DNA of 64,000 nt from Candidatus Nanopelagicus abundans (GTDB lineage: Bacteria; Actinomycetota; Actinomycetes; Nanopelagicales; Nanopelagicaceae), in contig NZ_CP016779.1 in NCBI RefSeq assembly GCF_002288305.1, forward strand, positions 1,097,864 through 1,161,863, read 5' to 3'. Shown here one piece after another: positions 16,833 through 25,889 of the stretch; the first letter of the stretch is position 1, and every line of letters begins with the position of its first letter. Below the pieces are notes generated by a model. It saw only the letters and a list, made by a program, of their open reading frames with translations. It was not told the origin of the DNA and did no database searches. A program made the translations under genes and the position numbers.

Positions 16833-17278
16833 CGCTTTGTTGCAAAAAAATCAGTAAGTAATTTCGCACATTCATCCTCTAGTACTCCACTTACAACCTC
16901 AACTTTGCTAAGTGCTCGCACATCTCTGATTACATCGAGTGAAGAACCGACTGCGCCAGCTTTTTGATCAAAGGCGCCAAATACTAATCTTTTTATCCTA
17001 GATTGTAGTATCGCGCCAGCGCACATCACACATGGCTCAAGAGTGACTATTAAAGTTAAATCATCAAGTCGCCAGCTATCTAGTTTTTCACCAGCTCTTC
17101 TTATTGCCAGGATCTCTGCGTGAGCAGTTGGATCATTATCTTTTTCGCGCTCATTTTTTCCAGAACTAACTATTTCACCCACCTCATTAACAATTAAAGC
17201 GCCCACTGGCACATCACCTGAGGATTTAACTTCACGTGCAAGAGATATCACCTGCTGCATTAACGATTGGTAGTTCAC
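16829..17278 (-). CDS. tadA: tRNA adenosine(34) deaminase
   Basis: A 149-residue zinc deaminase that converts A34 to inosine in tRNA-Arg(ACG). HAE in PTAHAEILAIR and PCVMCAGAI supply the zinc ligands and the catalytic glutamate. Its presumed substrate tRNA, with anticodon ACG, lies about 3 kb away at 20148-20220. The start abuts the end of the upstream TadA-associated gene at 17278 (1-nt overlap). The stop shares TTAA with the convergent permease gene. Confidence 0.95.
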   Translation of the reverse strand: MNYQSLMQQVISLAREVKSSGDVPVGALIVNEVGEIVSSGKNEREKDNDPTAHAEILAIRRAGEKLDSWRLDDLTLIVTLEPCVMCAGAILQSRIKRLVFGAFDQKAGAVGSSLDVIRDVRALSKVEVVSGVLEDECAKLLTDFFATKR

Positions 17279-17745
17279 TAATTACTTTCAATCACCTGAT
17301 TAAATTGTTCACCAAAACCTAATCGATTTGCAATCGCCTCTAATTGCTCATCTGGATATAACTCTGTGTCATCTAAAATGCTTAAAAGTTCCATCTCACT
17401 CACACCTAAATCATTTAGTAAATCAAGGTCACCGCCAGGTTGTGATTCATCATCTTCTTCTGGGAACTCTAGATCTAATACCTCAACTAGATCTGCTGCT
17501 ACCTCATAATCAATTGCGTATGTAACATCTGAAATCATCATCTGCATTGATCCACCGAGTGATCTTGCGATAATTACAAACTCATCCTCTATTGCAATTA
17601 ATGCAATTGCTCCACCATTAGTTTGTTGAGCTTTAAGTGAATCCATAACTGCGCCAATATCTCGGGTAGTTAGGATCTGCGCAGCATCCCATCTGCCATC
17701 TTCATGCCAGGCTATGAGTCCAAAATCTACTGACATTAGATTCAC
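17278..17745 (-). CDS. TadA-associated protein (actinobacterial)
   Basis: A 155-residue acidic protein of the family found directly upstream of tadA in actinobacteria. The N-terminal half (FGLIAWHEDGRWDAAQIL..., GGAIALIAIEDEFVIIAR) forms a short alpha/beta fold. The C-terminal half has an acidic linker (FPEEDDESQPGGDLDLL) and a helical segment ending in RLGFGEQFNQVIE. Biochemical function is not known; a role as partner or modulator of TadA is inferred from context. Possible first codons are MNLM and MSVDF three residues later. Confidence 0.85.
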   Translation of the reverse strand: MNLMSVDFGLIAWHEDGRWDAAQILTTRDIGAVMDSLKAQQTNGGAIALIAIEDEFVIIARSLGGSMQMMISDVTYAIDYEVAADLVEVLDLEFPEEDDESQPGGDLDLLNDLGVSEMELLSILDDTELYPDEQLEAIANRLGFGEQFNQVIESN

Positions 17746-17810
17746 GCCTCCTTTATAACCCTTAATGAATACCTTCTGAGCACACTTATTCTCTCTTTAA
17801 TCTGCGCTAA

Positions 17811-17848
17811 TTGGTAGTAGCACCTCTTGCTTGTAGAGTAATTATGTG
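17811..17848 (+). promoter_or_regulatory. Leaderless promoter of upp
   Basis: TTGGTA at 17811-17816, a 17-nt spacer, TAGAGT at 17834-17839, 6 nt, then the GTG start at 17846. This is the clearest complete promoter in the window for a leaderless message, because a -35, a -10 and the start codon all fall in register. An ATG at 17844 is immediately followed by a stop. Confidence 0.7.
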
Positions 17849-18484
17849 AAAATCCACATTGCCTCCCACCCATTGCTTACTCATAAGTTAACTGTGCTGC
17901 GGGATGAGAAAACTGATTCACCAACCTTTAGGCGCTTGACTGAGGAAATTGTCACCTTACTTGCATATGAGGCGATGCGTGAAGTTAAAACAATTGCTGT
18001 AACTGTTAAGACACCAGTTGCCATGGCCCAAGGTGAGCAGCTAGCTAAACCAAAGCCTGTAGTAGTTCCAATCCTTAGAGCAGGTCTTGGCATGTTAGAG
18101 GGAATGTCGCGTCTTATTCCAACTGCTGAAATTGGCTTTTTGGGAATGGTGCGGGATGAGAAAACTTTAAAGGCAACAACTTATGCAAATAGATTACCTG
18201 AGGATTTAACTAATCGTCAGTGTTATATCTTAGATCCGATGCTTGCTACCGGTGGCACATTGGTTAGCGCAATAGAGTTCTTAGCAGCAAAGGGTGCTAC
18301 TGATATAACTGCAATTTGTATATTAGCTGCGCCAGAGGGTATTGCTGTTCTTGAAAAAGCGTTTGCAACATCAAAGTTATCTTTAAAACTTGTAACGGGT
18401 GCACTCGATGAGCGCTTAAATGAGAAGGGTTACATCATCCCGGGCTTAGGAGATGCTGGAGATCGGTTATATGGTGTTGTTTAA
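17846..18484 (+). CDS. upp: Uracil phosphoribosyltransferase
   Basis: A 212-residue pyrimidine salvage enzyme that makes UMP from uracil and [25 protein letters not shown] is the conserved N-terminal flexible loop. [20 protein letters not shown] is the PRPP-binding loop. The C-terminal [24 protein letters not shown] is the uracil-binding segment. Length is standard. It starts with GTG and is probably leaderless. It is divergent from the TadA-associated gene. Confidence 0.97.
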   Translation: MKIHIASHPLLTHKLTVLRDEKTDSPTFRRLTEEIVTLLAYEAMREVKTIAVTVKTPVAMAQGEQLAKPKPVVVPILRAGLGMLEGMSRLIPTAEIGFLGMVRDEKTLKATTYANRLPEDLTNRQCYILDPMLATGGTLVSAIEFLAAKGATDITAICILAAPEGIAVLEKAFATSKLSLKLVTGALDERLNEKGYIIPGLGDAGDRLYGVV

Positions 18485-18580
18485 CTAACAGTAAAAGTCC
18501 TTATTACTGTGTGTAATTACTTTTATACTAAGACCGAAAGTTTTTAAAATATCAAAATTTGAAAGATGAGGTAGAAGATT

Positions 18581-19189
18581 GTGTTAAACCTTGCTGCCTC
18601 ATTTAATGAACAATTATCTCCAGTTGCGCCTTTTTTATTTTATGTAGTTATTGCTGGCATTATCTTTGTTGAAACTGGTTTATTAATCGGCTTCTTCCTA
18701 CCTGGTGACTCATTGTTATTTAGCGCAGGACTTGTTGCCGCAGCTAGAGATGATATTAATATTGCCTTCTTAGTTTTTGCAGTTTTTTTAGCTGCATTTA
18801 TCGGCGATCAAGTTGGATATGTAATTGGTCGAAAGATAGGCCGGCCCTACCTTGAAAAACATAAATCTAAGCGAATGATTAAAATGCTTGAAAGATCTGA
18901 ACGTTTTTATGAAAGATATGGCTGGTGGTCAGTAGTTATTGCTCGCTATATCCCATGGGTTAGAACATTTGTGCCACCAATAGCAGGTACTGTAAAAATG
19001 AATTACTACAAATTTTTATCTGCTAACGCATTAGGAGCCCTGCTTTGGGGAGCTGGTATTACCTTGGCAGGATTTTATTCTGGTTCAATCTCTTGGGTTA
19101 AAGATATTTCATACGCACTTGCTGCCTTTTTTATTACCGCTTCATTACTCTCTGCTTTAATAAATTACTTACGAGAAAAACGGGACTGA
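18581..19189 (+). CDS. DedA family membrane protein
   Basis: A 202-residue polytopic protein of the DedA/SNARE-associated family, implicated in lipid carrier transport and membrane homeostasis. Family marks are ETGLLIGFFLPGDSLLFSAGLVAA, the IGDQVGYVIGRKIGRPYLEKHKS segment, and RYIPWVRTFVPPIAGTVKMNYYKFLSANALGALLWG. These contain the conserved acidic and arginine residues. TATACT at 18524-18529 may be the -10 element. The start is GTG with a weak GAGGT upstream. Its 3' end overlaps the convergent transporter gene by 25 nt. Confidence 0.93.
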   Translation: MLNLAASFNEQLSPVAPFLFYVVIAGIIFVETGLLIGFFLPGDSLLFSAGLVAAARDDINIAFLVFAVFLAAFIGDQVGYVIGRKIGRPYLEKHKSKRMIKMLERSERFYERYGWWSVVIARYIPWVRTFVPPIAGTVKMNYYKFLSANALGALLWGAGITLAGFYSGSISWVKDISYALAAFFITASLLSALINYLREKRD

Positions 19190-20112
19190 CCATTTGCTAT
19201 CACACCTAAATAGGTGAGGAATATTCCAGTAATTAGGTAAGGTGAGATTTGTGTTCCTTCAGTTGGCACAAATACATCAAGTAGTAATGATCCAATCAGC
19301 ATTCCGCCAACACTAAGTAGTGTGAACTCTAAGACGCCAACATATTGCACAGCAACGGCTGAGAAAGCAATATAGAAAACCCCAATTGAGCCACCTAAGA
19401 ACATCCACCAAGGCCCTGAGGTTAGATTCATAATTGAGTGATCGGTAAAGAGTGAGCGAAGTATTAATAAAAATGTTAGAAAGCTAAAGCCAGTAATAAA
19501 GTTAAGTTGTGAGGTAGCAAAGCTCTTCTTTGAAAAAGAGTTGATCTGACCATTTAACGCTCTCTGCACGCCAACCCAGCTACCAGCAAAAACAGCTAAT
19601 GTAATTGCAAGAATTGAAAAATCACTCATTACAAATCTATCCCAAGTAGATATAACTACTGCGCCCACCGTAATAATTGCTGCAATTACCCGCCGCTTTG
19701 AAATCACAGATTTAATACCGCCAGCTAAGCCAACATGATCAACCCAAAGTGAGATTGCAGTCTGACCAGCTAGGGATGCCACTGTAAACAAAGCAACTCC
19801 TGCAATAGGAACAACATGGGTTTGCATTGCCACAAATGAGGCGCCTAACATTCCTGCGCTTAGTCGCCACATTGGAAGTTGTTTTAATTTAACTGCTTTA
19901 AAAATATCAGCAAAGCCTGCTCTGACATCTTTTCTAAATAATGAAATTAGTGAGACAAAGATTAATCCAGTACCAAATGAAACTAGGGCTGCTTCGAGAG
20001 AGTCACCCATTTGATTAGATAACTCACCATTTACTCGAGATTGCAAGGCAATTAGCACGCCAGAGAATGCGGAAAGTACTTCAAGCCCACGTAACTTACT
20101 TGGCTTAGAAAT
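19165..20112 (-). CDS. DMT-superfamily transporter (DUF606/YdcZ type), probable ATT start
   Basis: A 315-residue membrane protein with two YdcZ-like halves of about five helices each. Markers are LEVLSAFSGVLIALQSRVNGELSNQMG at the start and AGSWVGVQRALNGQINSFSKKSFATSQLNFITG at the middle, an internal repeat of the Q-x-x-x-N-G motif. The usual start codons give only a GTG at 20058, which would remove most of helix 1. An AGGAG (20121-20125) lies 8 nt before an in-frame ATT at 20112 and restores the helix, so I place the start there. The substrate is unknown. Confidence 0.75.
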   Translation of the reverse strand: MSKPSKLRGLEVLSAFSGVLIALQSRVNGELSNQMGDSLEAALVSFGTGLIFVSLISLFRKDVRAGFADIFKAVKLKQLPMWRLSAGMLGASFVAMQTHVVPIAGVALFTVASLAGQTAISLWVDHVGLAGGIKSVISKRRVIAAIITVGAVVISTWDRFVMSDFSILAITLAVFAGSWVGVQRALNGQINSFSKKSFATSQLNFITGFSFLTFLLILRSLFTDHSIMNLTSGPWWMFLGGSIGVFYIAFSAVAVQYVGVLEFTLLSVGGMLIGSLLLDVFVPTEGTQISPYLITGIFLTYLGVIANGQSRFSRK

Positions 20113-20147
20113 CTAAGGTTCTCCTTTTTTATTTGGATGAACTCTGG

Positions 20148-20220
20148 TGCGCCCGCAGGGATTCGAACCCCGAACCTTCTGATCCGTAGTCAGATGCTCT
20201 ATCCGTTGAGCTACGGGCGC
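20148..20220 (-). tRNA. tRNA-Arg (anticodon ACG)
   Basis: The acceptor stem GCGCCCG pairs with CGGGCGC. The anticodon arm TCTGA-CTACGGA-TCAGA gives ACG, and the T arm has GGTTCGAAT. Discriminator A is followed by encoded CCA (20145-20147). It decodes CGN codons after A34-to-inosine editing by TadA, whose gene is nearby. Confidence 0.97.
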
Positions 20221-20251
20221 AATGTAAAGCGTTTCAAAGTCTAGCGATTTA

Positions 20252-21559
20252 TTAGGAAGTGCCCAAACTTATTAAGCGCTTCCAATCAACTTCTTTTATA
20301 CGTGGTTTTCCAGCTAATTCCCCTGAAATTACTTCAGATGCGTTGATTTTTTCCCAGCCAGTTTGATCTATTACAACGTGAGCAGATTTTAATAGTGCAG
20401 TAATTCCTTCACTCTGCTTGGGTTCTTTAAGATTTTCAATAATTAATTGCACAACATCTGCTGAATCTGATTTGTTTGTGCCAATCACACCGGTTGGGCC
20501 CCGCTTAGCCCAGCCTGTTACATATAAATTATGTTCAACGTGTCCGGCAATATTAGCAATTCGCCCCTTTTCAATTTTAATTCCCTGATATTCAACTGCG
20601 TCATAACCAATTGCAGTGATTACTAATCCTGTTTTAATCGAAAATGTTTTATCAGTTGCAACCACCTTGCCATCTTTGACCTCATTAATCGTGAAAATGA
20701 CCTCAGAAACCTTTCCGTTTCCTTTAATCTCTTTTGGATTAGCTAGAAACTTTATCTCAAGTTTTCTATCAACACCTTTTTTATCATGCTCTGCAATCAA
20801 ACGCATAGCTTCTAGATTATTTCTTAAATCTTTCTCAACCTCACCTAGTTGCTCAATTCGCAAGGCTGCCTGATTTATTTGATCAGCATCAATATAAACA
20901 TCAGTATTTTCAAGTTTTGGTAGATCACGAAGTTCAGGGGCGGTAAAGGCGGCATGTTCTGGGCCACGCCGGCCACAAATAATTACACACCTGATATTAC
21001 TTTGCTTAAGTTTTGTAAGTGCATGCTCAGCTGTGTCAGTTGAATCAAGTTCTGATGGATTAATTGCCAGCATCCTGGCTATATCCATTGCCACATTACC
21101 CGCGCCAATAACAACTGCGGTGTCAGTATTTAAATCTACTTCTACATTTGTGAAATCTGGGTGAGCGTTATACCAAGGGACAAAATCAGCGGAGGATAAA
21201 ACATTTTCTAAATCCTCACCCGCTATGCCAAGTTTTCGCCCGGCAGCTGAGCCAGTTGCTAATACAACTGCGTCATATTGATCTCTTAAATCCTTTAAAG
21301 ATATATCCTTACCCAGTTCAACATTGGCAAATAATCTAAAGCCATTTTCTTTAGCGATCTTTTCAAATACTTTAGAAACAGTTTTTATCTTTGGATGGTC
21401 CGGTGCAACTCCACTTCTTACTAATCCCCATGGGGTTGGAAGGCGTTCGATCATATCGATGGTGAAGGTGAGCTCATCAGTTTGCGCATTTTGTAATGCT
21501 TGGGCGGTGAAGTAACCAGCAGGACCAGCACCTACTATCGCAATTTTATATGCTGCCAA
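20252..21559 (-). CDS. FAD-dependent ferredoxin/adrenodoxin-NADP+ reductase
   Basis: A 435-residue flavoenzyme of the FprA (adrenodoxin reductase-like) family, which moves electrons between NADPH and ferredoxin. The FAD site is IVGAGPAGYFTAQAL at the N-terminus. TPWGLVRSGVAPDHPKIKTVSKVFEKIA is specific to this family. The NADP site is VVIGAGNVAMDIARML, and CGRRGPEHAAFTAPELRDL follows. The C-terminal GWAKRGPTGVIGTNKSDSADVV is also typical. Length is normal. It lies between two tRNA genes and is probably a single-gene transcript. Confidence 0.94.
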   Translation of the reverse strand: MAAYKIAIVGAGPAGYFTAQALQNAQTDELTFTIDMIERLPTPWGLVRSGVAPDHPKIKTVSKVFEKIAKENGFRLFANVELGKDISLKDLRDQYDAVVLATGSAAGRKLGIAGEDLENVLSSADFVPWYNAHPDFTNVEVDLNTDTAVVIGAGNVAMDIARMLAINPSELDSTDTAEHALTKLKQSNIRCVIICGRRGPEHAAFTAPELRDLPKLENTDVYIDADQINQAALRIEQLGEVEKDLRNNLEAMRLIAEHDKKGVDRKLEIKFLANPKEIKGNGKVSEVIFTINEVKDGKVVATDKTFSIKTGLVITAIGYDAVEYQGIKIEKGRIANIAGHVEHNLYVTGWAKRGPTGVIGTNKSDSADVVQLIIENLKEPKQSEGITALLKSAHVVIDQTGWEKINASEVISGELAGKPRIKEVDWKRLISLGTS

Positions 21560-21607
21560 GATTCCCCCAATTACTACTTGTAGTAATTTTAATTCATTCT
21601 AACTTGG

Positions 21608-21697
21608 CGGAGACGAGAGGATTTGAACCTCCGAAACCCTTTAGGGGTTAACCTCATTAGCAGTGAGGCGCACTAGACCGGGCTATGCGACGTCTCC
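21608..21697 (-). tRNA. tRNA-Ser (anticodon GCT)
   Basis: The acceptor stem GGAGACG pairs with CGTCTCC. The anticodon arm CCTCA-CTGCTAA-TGAGG gives GCT. It has a long class II variable arm and encoded CCA (21605-21607). It reads AGC and AGU. Confidence 0.97.
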
Positions 21698-21752
21698 AAC
21701 AAGAAGTAAGGTTACCGCCCAATGATGAGGTAGCCAATTTATCGGTGAGAAG

Positions 21753-21767
21753 TAGGCTATCTATATG
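21753..21767 (+). promoter_or_regulatory. Leaderless promoter -10 element of the aminopeptidase gene
   Basis: TAGGCT at 21753-21758, then 6 nt, then ATG at 21765. No ribosome-binding site is present. The -35 region is weak. Confidence 0.6.
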
Positions 21768-23225
21768 AATACGGTGAGTAATTCCAACAATAATGAAAAG
21801 GCACTCGAAGTGAGAACTCACGATATCCCAATCGCTGATGCGATGAGTGAGTTTATGAAGCAGGGTTGGGCGCCATCACCACTTTCTGGGGTTAATGCAC
21901 ACCCATCAATTCCATATACAAAACTACGGCGTGAGAAATTATCTAAAAAATATCCTGGAATAAGATTAGTTTTTCCAGCTGGTTCATTAAAGATTAGAAG
22001 TAATGATTCAGATTATCCATTCCGTGCTCACTCAGCCTTTTCTTGGTTTACCGGAATTATTGCACCAGATGCTGTGCCTGACTCTGTTTTTGTAATGGAG
22101 CCAAATACAGAAGGTCATGAAGATTTGTTATTTATTCACCCTAGATCTGTAAGAGATAGTGATGAGTTTTATAAAAACACTAGGTATGGAGAGTTTTGGG
22201 TTGGCCGGCGAATGAGTTTAGATGAGACCCAAATTAAGTATGAAGTTAAGGTAAGGCAAATTGAATCTATTGAGCAGTTATTTGCAGATAAGAAAGAGGC
22301 ATTAATAATCCGTGGTGAGGATAAAAAGCTAGACAAGCTAGTTACGGAGAGTGAAGATAAAGAGAAAGAGTTTTTAAACTTTACATCTTTAATGAGATTA
22401 GTAAAAGATGAGTATGAAATTGGTGAGATGCAAAAAGCGGTTGACGCATCTGTTCGTGGCTTCGCTGATATGGTGCGAGTGTTTCCAGCTGCTACCTCAG
22501 TTCCAAGAGGTGAGCGGGTAATTGAGTCAGCTTTCTATGGCAGAGCACGTCTTGAGGGTAATGATCTTGGTTATTCAAGTATTGTGGCAGCAGGATCTCA
22601 TGCTTGCGTGCTGCACTGGATTAAAAATGATGGTGATGTATTACCAGGAGACTTGGTATTAATTGATGCTGGTGTTGAAGTTGAATCCCACTACACAGCA
22701 GATATCACTAGAACATTTCCAGTAAGTGGAAAATTTAGTGAGGCACAGCGCAAGATTTATATGATTGTTTATAATGCGCAAAGTGCTGGAATTGCTGCAG
22801 TTAAACCTGGCGCTAAATTTAAGGATTACCATGATGCTTGCATGGTTGAGATTGCAAAAGGTGCTGCAGAACTCGGTGTATTGCCAGTTTCAGTTGAAGA
22901 ATCACTAAAGGCCGAAAATGGCCAACATAGAAGGTGGCAGTTTCATGGCTCCGGGCATCATTTAGGAATTGATGTGCACGATTGCGCTCACGCTAGAAAA
23001 GAACAATACTCAGATGCGATATTAGAGCCCGGAATGATTTTAACTGTTGAGCCCGGTTTTTATATTCAACCAGATGACACATTGTTTCCAGAGGAATACC
23101 GCGGCATTGGCGTAAGAATTGAAGATGATATTTTAGTTACAGAATCTGGTTGCAAGATACTAAGTAACGCACTTCCTCGTCATCCTGATGAGGTTGAGGC
23201 GTATATGGCAAAGCTTCTTAAATAA
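21765..23225 (+). CDS. pepP: Xaa-Pro aminopeptidase (M24B, aminopeptidase P)
   Basis: A 486-residue metallopeptidase that removes N-terminal residues preceding proline. The N-terminal creatinase-like domain includes RLVFPAGSLKIRSNDSDYPFRAHSAFSWFTG. The C-terminal pita-bread fold carries the dimetal ligands: LIDAGVEVESHYTADITRTFP (two Asp), GSGHHLGIDVHD (His), EPGFYI (Glu) and RIEDDILVTE (Glu). All ligands are present. The last 8 nt overlap the 3' end of the convergent sdhB. Confidence 0.95.
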   Translation: MNTVSNSNNNEKALEVRTHDIPIADAMSEFMKQGWAPSPLSGVNAHPSIPYTKLRREKLSKKYPGIRLVFPAGSLKIRSNDSDYPFRAHSAFSWFTGIIAPDAVPDSVFVMEPNTEGHEDLLFIHPRSVRDSDEFYKNTRYGEFWVGRRMSLDETQIKYEVKVRQIESIEQLFADKKEALIIRGEDKKLDKLVTESEDKEKEFLNFTSLMRLVKDEYEIGEMQKAVDASVRGFADMVRVFPAATSVPRGERVIESAFYGRARLEGNDLGYSSIVAAGSHACVLHWIKNDGDVLPGDLVLIDAGVEVESHYTADITRTFPVSGKFSEAQRKIYMIVYNAQSAGIAAVKPGAKFKDYHDACMVEIAKGAAELGVLPVSVEESLKAENGQHRRWQFHGSGHHLGIDVHDCAHARKEQYSDAILEPGMILTVEPGFYIQPDDTLFPEEYRGIGVRIEDDILVTESGCKILSNALPRHPDEVEAYMAKLLK

Positions 23226-23979
23226 TACCTTCGCGTTTTCTAATTTTGGATCCAAGCCATTTAACTGGGTCATACTTAACATCTACTACTCGCTCCTTCA
23301 TAGGAATAATGGCGTTATCAGTAATGCGAATATGTTCAGGGCAAACCTCGGTACAACACTTTGTAATGTTACACATTCCAAGTCCATGTTCTTCTTGAGC
23401 TTTCTTCTTTCTATTTTTAAGCATATCTAATGGATGCATATCAAGTTCGGCAATCCTGATAAAAAATCTAGGACCAGCAAATGATTTCTTATTCTCTTCA
23501 TGATCTCTTATTACATGGCAGGTGTCTTGGCACAAGAAACATTCAATACATTTTCTAAACTCTTGGCTTCTTTCAACATCAATCTGCTCCATTCGAGCCT
23601 GCCCCGGTTTTAAATCAGCTGGGGGCGTGAAGGATTCAACCTCCATTGCTTTTCGATAATTAAATGAAACATCTGTTACTAAATCCTTGATTACTGGGAA
23701 AGCCCTAAGTGGTGTCACTGTAATTGTTTCAGACTCACTAAAACTTGAAACTTGAGTCATACAAGCAAGGCGCGGCTTGCCATTTATTTCCATAGAACAT
23801 GAACCACATTTACCAGCTTTGCAATTCCATCTAACTGCTAAATCACCCATTTGGGTTGCTTGTACTCGATGAATTACATCTAGTACTACTTCTCCCTCAT
23901 TTGCCTCAACGCTTACTTCTTCTAATTTGCCATCAGTTGGGCCACCGCGCCAGATCTTAAGCTTTATATTTTTTGCCAT
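23218..23979 (-). CDS. sdhB: Succinate dehydrogenase iron-sulfur subunit
   Basis: A 253-residue electron-transfer subunit that carries electrons from SdhA to the membrane quinone. The [2Fe-2S] ligands are in WNCKAGKCGSCSMEINGKPRLAC. The cysteine groups for the other clusters are CIECFLCQDTCH and CNITKCCTEVCPEHI. The sequence resembles mycobacterial Sdh1 (Rv0247c type). It abuts sdhA at 23979 and is the last gene of a membrane-anchor-sdhA-sdhB unit. Confidence 0.95.
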   Translation of the reverse strand: MAKNIKLKIWRGGPTDGKLEEVSVEANEGEVVLDVIHRVQATQMGDLAVRWNCKAGKCGSCSMEINGKPRLACMTQVSSFSESETITVTPLRAFPVIKDLVTDVSFNYRKAMEVESFTPPADLKPGQARMEQIDVERSQEFRKCIECFLCQDTCHVIRDHEENKKSFAGPRFFIRIAELDMHPLDMLKNRKKKAQEEHGLGMCNITKCCTEVCPEHIRITDNAIIPMKERVVDVKYDPVKWLGSKIRKREGII

Positions 23980-25877
23980 TACTTCACCCCTTCTAAAATA
24001 TTATCAATCTCTTCTTGGCTCATATATTTTTCTAACTCATGGACATCAAAGAGTGAAAATAATTCTTTTGGCATAAATGGCAACTCTTGCTGTTTAACTA
24101 CTACCTCTTTGCCATTAAAGGATGAGATGTTATTAAGCCCCCGCCATTTTGTATTCATAACTGGGAAATCATCCCTGGTGTGACCACCACGGCTTTCTTC
24201 CCGAACGATTGCAGATTTTGCTGTGCTTTCTGCAACTAATAGCATGTTATCTAGATCAAAAGATAGATGAAAGCCCGGGTTAAATATGCGCCCGCCTTGA
24301 ACTGAAACATTTTCAATTCGCTTTCTTATATCAGCGATCTTATTTATGGCATCTGCTAACTCAGTCTTTGTTCTAATAATGCCAACTAAGTTATGGGTAA
24401 TTTCCTGTAGTTCTTGATGAAGGGTATATGGATTCTCGCCACCGCTACGTTTAAATGGAGCTGCAATTCGCTCTGCCGCATTTTTAATTGAAGTATCTGA
24501 AACCTTTACGGCCTGTGATTGTTTAACATAATCAACTGCGCCAGCACCTGCTCGTCTACCAAAGACTAAAAGATCAGAGAGTGAGTTACCACCTAATCTA
24601 TTTGAACCATGCATGCCACCTGCTACCTCACCTGCTGCAAATAAACCAGGCACACCAACTGCAGCTGCAGTATCAGCATCAACTTCAACTCCGCCCATTA
24701 CATAGTGACAGGTTGGTCCAACCTCCATTGCCTCTTTTGTAATATCAACACCAGCTAACTCATAAAACTGGTGCCACATAGATGGTAATCGTTTTTTAAT
24801 TACCTCTGCTGTTAAACGCTTTGAAACATCAAGGTAAACACCACCATGTGGTGAACCACGTCCTGCCTTTACCTCTGAGTTAATTGCTCTAGCTACTTCA
24901 TCTCTTGGTAATAACTCTGGCGGCCTTCGGTTGTTGTCTTGATCAACATACCAACGATCTGCCTCTGCTTCATTGTCCGCGTATTTATCTTTAAATACCT
25001 CTGGAATATATTTGAACATAAAACGCTCACCATTTGAGTTTGTTAAAACACCACCCTCACCACGCACAGACTCTGTTACTAAAATTCCCTTAACTGATGG
25101 TGGCCAGACCATTCCGGTTGGATGAAATTGTAAAAACTCCATATCAACTAAATTACCGCCGGCTTTTAATGCGAGCGCGTGTCCATCACCGGTGCCTTCC
25201 CAAGAGTTTGAGGTGATCTTAAATGTTTTACCAACGCCACCTGTTGCCAAAATTACTACAGGTGCTTCAAATAAAACCTCCACACCATCTTCACGCCGGT
25301 AACCATAAACTCCAGCTACTTTGCCATTTTCTTTAATTACTTCAGTAATTGTTACCTCAGCAAAAACCTTTAAATAACTCTCAGCATCACCATGATCTTT
25401 CTTATCTTGCTGTTGCATAGCCACAATTTTTTGTTGCATTGTTCTAATTAATTCAAGGCCAGTGCGATCACCAACATGGGCAAGACGTGGGTACTCATGT
25501 CCGCCAAAGTTACGTTGTGAGATTTTGCCTTCTTTAGTTCTATCAAAGAGTGCTCCCCACATCTCAAGCTCCCAAACTCGATCTGGTGCTTCTTTAGCGT
25601 GTAGCTCTGCCATTCGATAATGATTTGTAAACTTTCCACCACGCATTGTGTCTCTAAAGTGAACTTTCCAACCATCTTTATCATTTACATTTCCCATAGA
25701 GGCAGCAATTCCGCCCTCTGCCATAACAGTGTGGGCTTTACCAAATAATGATTTACAAATAATTGCAACCCGTAGACCCGCACTCCTTGCTTCAACAGCT
25801 GCGCGAAGGCCGGCGCCTCCTGCGCCAATTACCACTACATCATAATTATGACGCTGCATTGCAATTTTTTCACTCAT
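23979..25877 (-). CDS. sdhA: Succinate dehydrogenase flavoprotein subunit
   Basis: A 632-residue catalytic subunit with covalently bound FAD. The dinucleotide fold is VVIGAGGAGLRAAVEA. The FAD-attachment region is KSLFGKAHTVMAEGGIAASMG, with the conserved H-T-x-x-A-x-G-G. LQFHPTGM and the catalytic region ESVRGEGGVLTNSNGERFM follow, then HYVMGGVEVD and GEVAGGMHGSNRLGGNSLSDLLVFGRRAG. Active-site Arg and His positions look intact. It oxidises succinate in the TCA cycle. Confidence 0.96.
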   Translation of the reverse strand: MSEKIAMQRHNYDVVVIGAGGAGLRAAVEARSAGLRVAIICKSLFGKAHTVMAEGGIAASMGNVNDKDGWKVHFRDTMRGGKFTNHYRMAELHAKEAPDRVWELEMWGALFDRTKEGKISQRNFGGHEYPRLAHVGDRTGLELIRTMQQKIVAMQQQDKKDHGDAESYLKVFAEVTITEVIKENGKVAGVYGYRREDGVEVLFEAPVVILATGGVGKTFKITSNSWEGTGDGHALALKAGGNLVDMEFLQFHPTGMVWPPSVKGILVTESVRGEGGVLTNSNGERFMFKYIPEVFKDKYADNEAEADRWYVDQDNNRRPPELLPRDEVARAINSEVKAGRGSPHGGVYLDVSKRLTAEVIKKRLPSMWHQFYELAGVDITKEAMEVGPTCHYVMGGVEVDADTAAAVGVPGLFAAGEVAGGMHGSNRLGGNSLSDLLVFGRRAGAGAVDYVKQSQAVKVSDTSIKNAAERIAAPFKRSGGENPYTLHQELQEITHNLVGIIRTKTELADAINKIADIRKRIENVSVQGGRIFNPGFHLSFDLDNMLLVAESTAKSAIVREESRGGHTRDDFPVMNTKWRGLNNISSFNGKEVVVKQQELPFMPKELFSLFDVHELEKYMSQEEIDNILEGVK

Positions 25878-25889
25878 TATTAATCATCC

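Noticed and set aside
18493..18526. Terminator after upp
   Set aside because: TAAAAGT and ACTTTTA could pair over 7 bp, but the arm is A/T only, with a long loop and no T-run.
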